From an uncultured Lentisphaeria bacterium (GTDB lineage: Bacteria; Verrucomicrobiota; Lentisphaeria; Victivallales; Victivallaceae), in assembly GCA_949298665.1 (NCBI GenBank), contig CASFXO010000381.1, positions 1-8,830 on the forward strand: 8,830 bases of DNA, read 5' to 3'. The translations under genes were made by a program, and so were the position numbers. This document shows positions 6,506-8,830 of this stretch, piece after piece; position 1 is the first letter of the stretch; every line of letters begins with the position of its first letter. Below the pieces are notes generated by a model, which was given only the letters and a program-made list of their open reading frames with translations, searched no databases and had not been told where the DNA came from.

Positions 6506-7855
6506 ATGGATATCCTGCTCAATCCGGTCCTGCTGGCGGTAGCCTCCCTGCTGCTGCTGGCGGCCATGCGGCTGAACGTGGTTTTCTCCCTGATTCTGGC
6601 GGCGCTGATCGGCGGTCTCGCCGGCGGCATGGGAGTGGAAAAAACCGTGAACGCCTTCTTCGCCGACCTTAACGGCGGCGCGGTCCTGGCGCTCAATTAC
6701 GTCATGCTCGGAGCGCTTTCCGTAGCCATCGCCCAGTCGGGCGTCATCGAATGGCTCGCCGACGCGCTGTTTCGCCGGGCGGAACGCGGCGGAGCAATGG
6801 AACGCTCCCCGCAGCAGGACCTTCTGTTGAAATACGCGCTCTTCGGCGTGCTGACCCTGATTTCCATGTCGTCGCAGAACCTGATTCCGGTGCACATCGC
6901 CTTCATTCCGATTCTGATCCCGCCGCTGCTGGCGCTTTTCGACCGGCTGCGGATCGACCGGCGCGCCGTCGCCTGCATTTTGACGTTCGGATTGATCACC
7001 CCCTACATGGTGCTGCCATTCGGGTTCGGCAAGATCTACCTCAACGACCTGCTGCTCAAAAACGTCGTGAAATTCGGCCTCCCCGACGCCACCGCCGCCA
7101 TGGTCATGCCCGCCATGCTGATCCCCGCCGGCGGCATGGTGGCGGGGCTGCTCATCGCCGTCTTTTTCTCCTACCGCAAACCGCGCACTTACAATATGGA
7201 CCGGACCCTGCTGCTGGTGCAGGAGCCGCCGCGATTCCAAAAAAGCGGACTTCTCGTCGGCATCGCCGCGATTCTGACGGCTCTGGCGGGACAATGCATC
7301 CTGGACAAAATGGCGTTCGCCGCGCTGGCCGGCATTCTGGTATTTCTGGTAACCGGGCAACTGAAATTGGCCGCCACGCAGGATCTGTTCACCCGGGGCG
7401 TCCAGATGATGGGCGGCATCGGAGTGGTCATGATCGCGGCCTCCGGCTTCGCGGGGGTCATCACCGCCACCGGCGGGGTGGACGCGCTGGTGGGGGTGCT
7501 CGGTTCCGGCGCGGGCGGCAGCCGGGCGCTGCTGGTCTTTCTGATGCTGCTGATCGGGTTGATCGTCACCCTGGGTATCGGCTCGTCGTTCGCCACGATT
7601 CCGATTCTGGCGATGATCTACGTGCCTCTGTGCCGGGAAATGGGGCTGTCGCCGCTGGCCACGCTGGCGATCGTGGGTACCGCCGGAGCGCTGGGAGACG
7701 CGGGGTCGCCGGTTTCGGAATCGGTGCTGGGGCCGACGGCGGGATTGAACGCGGACGGTCAGCATGACCACATCCGGGACTCGGTCATTCCGACCTTTCT
7801 GCATTACAACCTGCCGCTGCTGGCCGCGGGCTGGATCGCCGGCATGGTGCTGTAA
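6506..7855 (+). CDS. Na+/H+ antiporter family permease (YuiF-like, ion transporter superfamily)
   Basis: This is a polytopic inner-membrane transporter of 449 residues with about 11-12 hydrophobic segments. It belongs to the family annotated as Na+/H+ antiporters (B. subtilis YuiF, H. influenzae HI_0325 type). Diagnostic stretches are SSQNLIPVHIAFIPILIP (122-139), LTFGLITPYMVLPFGFGKIY (159-178), LGIGSSFATIPIL, and GTAGALGDAGSPVSESVLGP (391-410). The last two carry the Gly/Ser-rich broken-helix character typical of the superfamily. The start at 6506 is well supported by AGGAG (6492-6496) nine bases upstream. The length is normal and no segment appears missing. It lies 74 bases after recD2 and may share its transcript. 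The antiporter name comes from family annotation; I recall proposals that some relatives are amino-acid (histidine) carriers, so substrate and direction are undetermined. It ends six bases before the stop of the convergent glycosyltransferase. Confidence 0.9.
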   Translation: MDILLNPVLLAVASLLLLAAMRLNVVFSLILAALIGGLAGGMGVEKTVNAFFADLNGGAVLALNYVMLGALSVAIAQSGVIEWLADALFRRAERGGAMERSPQQDLLLKYALFGVLTLISMSSQNLIPVHIAFIPILIPPLLALFDRLRIDRRAVACILTFGLITPYMVLPFGFGKIYLNDLLLKNVVKFGLPDATAAMVMPAMLIPAGGMVAGLLIAVFFSYRKPRTYNMDRTLLLVQEPPRFQKSGLLVGIAAILTALAGQCILDKMAFAALAGILVFLVTGQLKLAATQDLFTRGVQMMGGIGVVMIAASGFAGVITATGGVDALVGVLGSGAGGSRALLVFLMLLIGLIVTLGIGSSFATIPILAMIYVPLCREMGLSPLATLAIVGTAGALGDAGSPVSESVLGPTAGLNADGQHDHIRDSVIPTFLHYNLPLLAAGWIAGMVL

Positions 7856-7883
7856 CGCATTTCAGCGGTAGTGCCGCAGCACC
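7846..7883. repeat. Inverted repeat spanning the convergent stop codons
   Basis: GGTGCTG (7846-7852) and CAGCACC (7877-7883) form a seven-pair inverted repeat with 24 bases between, containing both stop codons. It could fold in either transcript and so act as a bidirectional stop, but there is no T-run on either side and the loop is long. Chance occurrence in GC-rich coding ends is quite possible. Confidence 0.25.
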
Positions 7884-8581
7884 CGCCACAACTCCAGAAA
7901 AATCCGGAATCCATGCCGCATTTTCAACTTGGATCCGCCGACATCCCGCCACACCGACAGCGGGTATTCGTACATGACGCGCTGCGCCCGGTCCCGCGGC
8001 ATCCGGCGGAACAGCTCCACGTCGAACAGCCAGCGGCTGACAAACGGCGCCGCGAAAAGCCGCTCCGCCGTCTCCCGGCGAAACAGTTTCGCCCCGCACT
8101 GCGTATCGTAAACCGGCAGCTTCAAATAGAGGGAGAAGATCGTCGCCATCACGCGCCCGATCAGATGGCGCACCGGCGACCGCTGAATCTCCGCGCCCAG
8201 CCGCTGCAGACGACAACCGGTTACGACCTCCAATTCGGGCTTCTCCCGGAACAATGCCATGAAGTTCGGAATCTCCTCCAGCGGCGTCGCCCAGTCGGCA
8301 TCCCAATAGCCCAGCAGCGGCGCGCCGGATCTCCCGGCTTCCCGCATGCCGGCGCGCACCGCTTCCGCCTTGCCGCCGTTGGCGGGCAGCCGCAGCGCCC
8401 GCACCGTCCGCGGCAGCTCCGCCGCGAGTTGTTCCAGCCACGAACCGGTCCCGTCGATACTGCCGTCATCCACCAGCAGAAAGAACACATCCGGGTGTTC
8501 TTCGGAAAAACGCCGCAACGCTTCCGCGTCCAGCCGCTCGCGCTCATTATAACAGGGAACTACGATGACTGCCTGACACAT
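7862..8581 (-). CDS. Family 2 glycosyltransferase, polyprenyl-phosphate sugar transferase-like
   Basis: The protein has a GT-A fold that transfers a sugar from a nucleotide donor, most like the dolichyl-phosphate glucosyl/mannosyltransferase (ALG5/DPM1) branch whose acceptor is a lipid phosphate. The 239 residues open with VIVVPCYNE (5-13), then VDDGSIDGT (37-45), NGGKAEAVRAGM (68-79), and the metal-binding YWDADWATPLEE (92-103, DxD at 94-96). The acceptor-side signatures are DTQCGAKLF (159-167) and SRWLFDVELF. There is no C-terminal membrane domain, so it probably works at the inner face of the membrane. I chose the ATG at 8581; the frame extends to 8662, but those 27 residues lie before the usual N-terminal strand and overlap the upstream gene much more. 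The overlap with the methyltransferase end is 22 bases, suggesting translational coupling. Donor and acceptor cannot be told from sequence. Confidence 0.92.
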   Translation of the reverse strand: MCQAVIVVPCYNERERLDAEALRRFSEEHPDVFFLLVDDGSIDGTGSWLEQLAAELPRTVRALRLPANGGKAEAVRAGMREAGRSGAPLLGYWDADWATPLEEIPNFMALFREKPELEVVTGCRLQRLGAEIQRSPVRHLIGRVMATIFSLYLKLPVYDTQCGAKLFRRETAERLFAAPFVSRWLFDVELFRRMPRDRAQRVMYEYPLSVWRDVGGSKLKMRHGFRIFLELWRVLRHYR

Positions 8582-8830
8582 ACCGCATACCCCGAAAGTC
8601 CGGGCAGAATCACGCCGCGCCGCGCCAGCCAGCGGCAGAGTCCCGCATCCATTCGCAACCAATTTTCCAACAATCGGTTCAACCAGATCGGACGCACCGC
8701 TCCGCTCCCGATGCCGTCCAGCCGCCCCGTCAGACGCAGCAACACCCGGACCATCGGCAGAACCGCAAAGAAATACCCGGATTCCAATACTTGAAAACCA
8801 TTCCGCTGCAACAGTTCCATCAAGCCCCTC
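8560..8830 (-). CDS. C-terminal end of a probable SAM-dependent methyltransferase (5' end beyond window)
   Basis: The frame is open from the window edge to a TAG at 8560 and gives about 90 residues of a longer protein. It contains LMELLQRNGFQVLESGYFFA, the pattern of a class I methyltransferase after its core: a helix, then GF-x-V and an aromatic strand. A hydrophobic helix LPMVRVLLRLTGRL follows, then a basic amphipathic helix, and the end LPGLSGYAVCVRQSS resembles the last strand of that fold. The SAM-binding motif would lie outside the window, so the assignment rests on pattern recognition of the C-terminal part only. An ATG at 8820 and a TTG at 8823 exist, but a gene starting there would lack the catalytic core, so I read this as partial. 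It overlaps the downstream glycosyltransferase start by 22 bases, and the two probably form one operon for modified glycans or lipids. Confidence 0.65.
   Translation of the reverse strand, partial: RGLMELLQRNGFQVLESGYFFAVLPMVRVLLRLTGRLDGIGSGAVRPIWLNRLLENWLRMDAGLCRWLARRGVILPGLSGYAVCVRQSS

Noticed and set aside
6386..7804. Minus-strand open frame of 472 codons opposite the permease
   Set aside because: It is Gln/His/Arg/Gly-rich and lies antisense to a well-matched membrane protein with a good ribosome binding site.
8582..8662. Longer glycosyltransferase from an ATG at 8662
   Set aside because: The 27 extra residues precede the first strand of the fold and are the out-of-frame reading of the methyltransferase end.
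7871..8794. Plus-strand open frame of 307 codons opposite the glycosyltransferase and methyltransferase
   Set aside because: The minus strand has the family 2 glycosyltransferase motifs in order. The plus frame is Arg/Pro/Gln-rich and spans two genes.

Overview
The window is a compact, high-GC bacterial chromosome segment carrying four complete genes and two that run off the edges. Nothing in it looks mobile. There is no rRNA or tRNA gene, insertion sequence or CRISPR array, and no gene-free stretch over 300 bases; the longest is 225 bases, between hppA and lysS. The gene content is housekeeping plus transport. The pyrophosphatase resembles the Bacteroides/Akkermansia-type Na+,H+ enzymes, while the GC-rich coding and the Bacteroidetes-like yet extended protein make a PVC-group bacterium (Lentisphaerae or Verrucomicrobia relative) my best guess. 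That placement is inference and is not proven by any marker here.

Layout. Bases 1-2471 (minus strand) hold hppA, a membrane-bound ion-pumping pyrophosphatase cut at its C-terminus by the window edge. An AT-rich divergent intergenic region (2472-2696) carries candidate promoters for both directions, an 11-bp direct repeat, a 10-bp palindrome and a leader hairpin before lysS. On the plus strand follow lysS (lysyl-tRNA synthetase, 2697-4217), recD2 (RecD-like DNA helicase, 4245-6431) and a Na+/H+-antiporter-family permease (6506-7855). These three are closely spaced and probably co-transcribed at least in part, although two mutually exclusive hairpins lie between recD2 and the permease. From the other end, on the minus strand, come the C-terminal end of a probable SAM-dependent methyltransferase (8560-8830) and a family 2 glycosyltransferase (7862-8581). 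These two overlap by 22 bases and meet the permease tail to tail with six bases between the stops.

How the genes may work together. The pyrophosphatase turns the pyrophosphate released by biosynthesis, including aminoacyl-tRNA synthesis, into a Na+/H+ gradient, and the permease could spend such a gradient. LysRS next to an uptake-type permease hints at an amino-acid substrate, but this is only a guess from context. The methyltransferase and glycosyltransferase look like a translationally coupled cell-surface or lipid-linked sugar pair. I found no convincing undescribed system. The most interesting items are the pyrophosphatase with its ion-specificity signature and extra segments, and the structured regulatory spacers.
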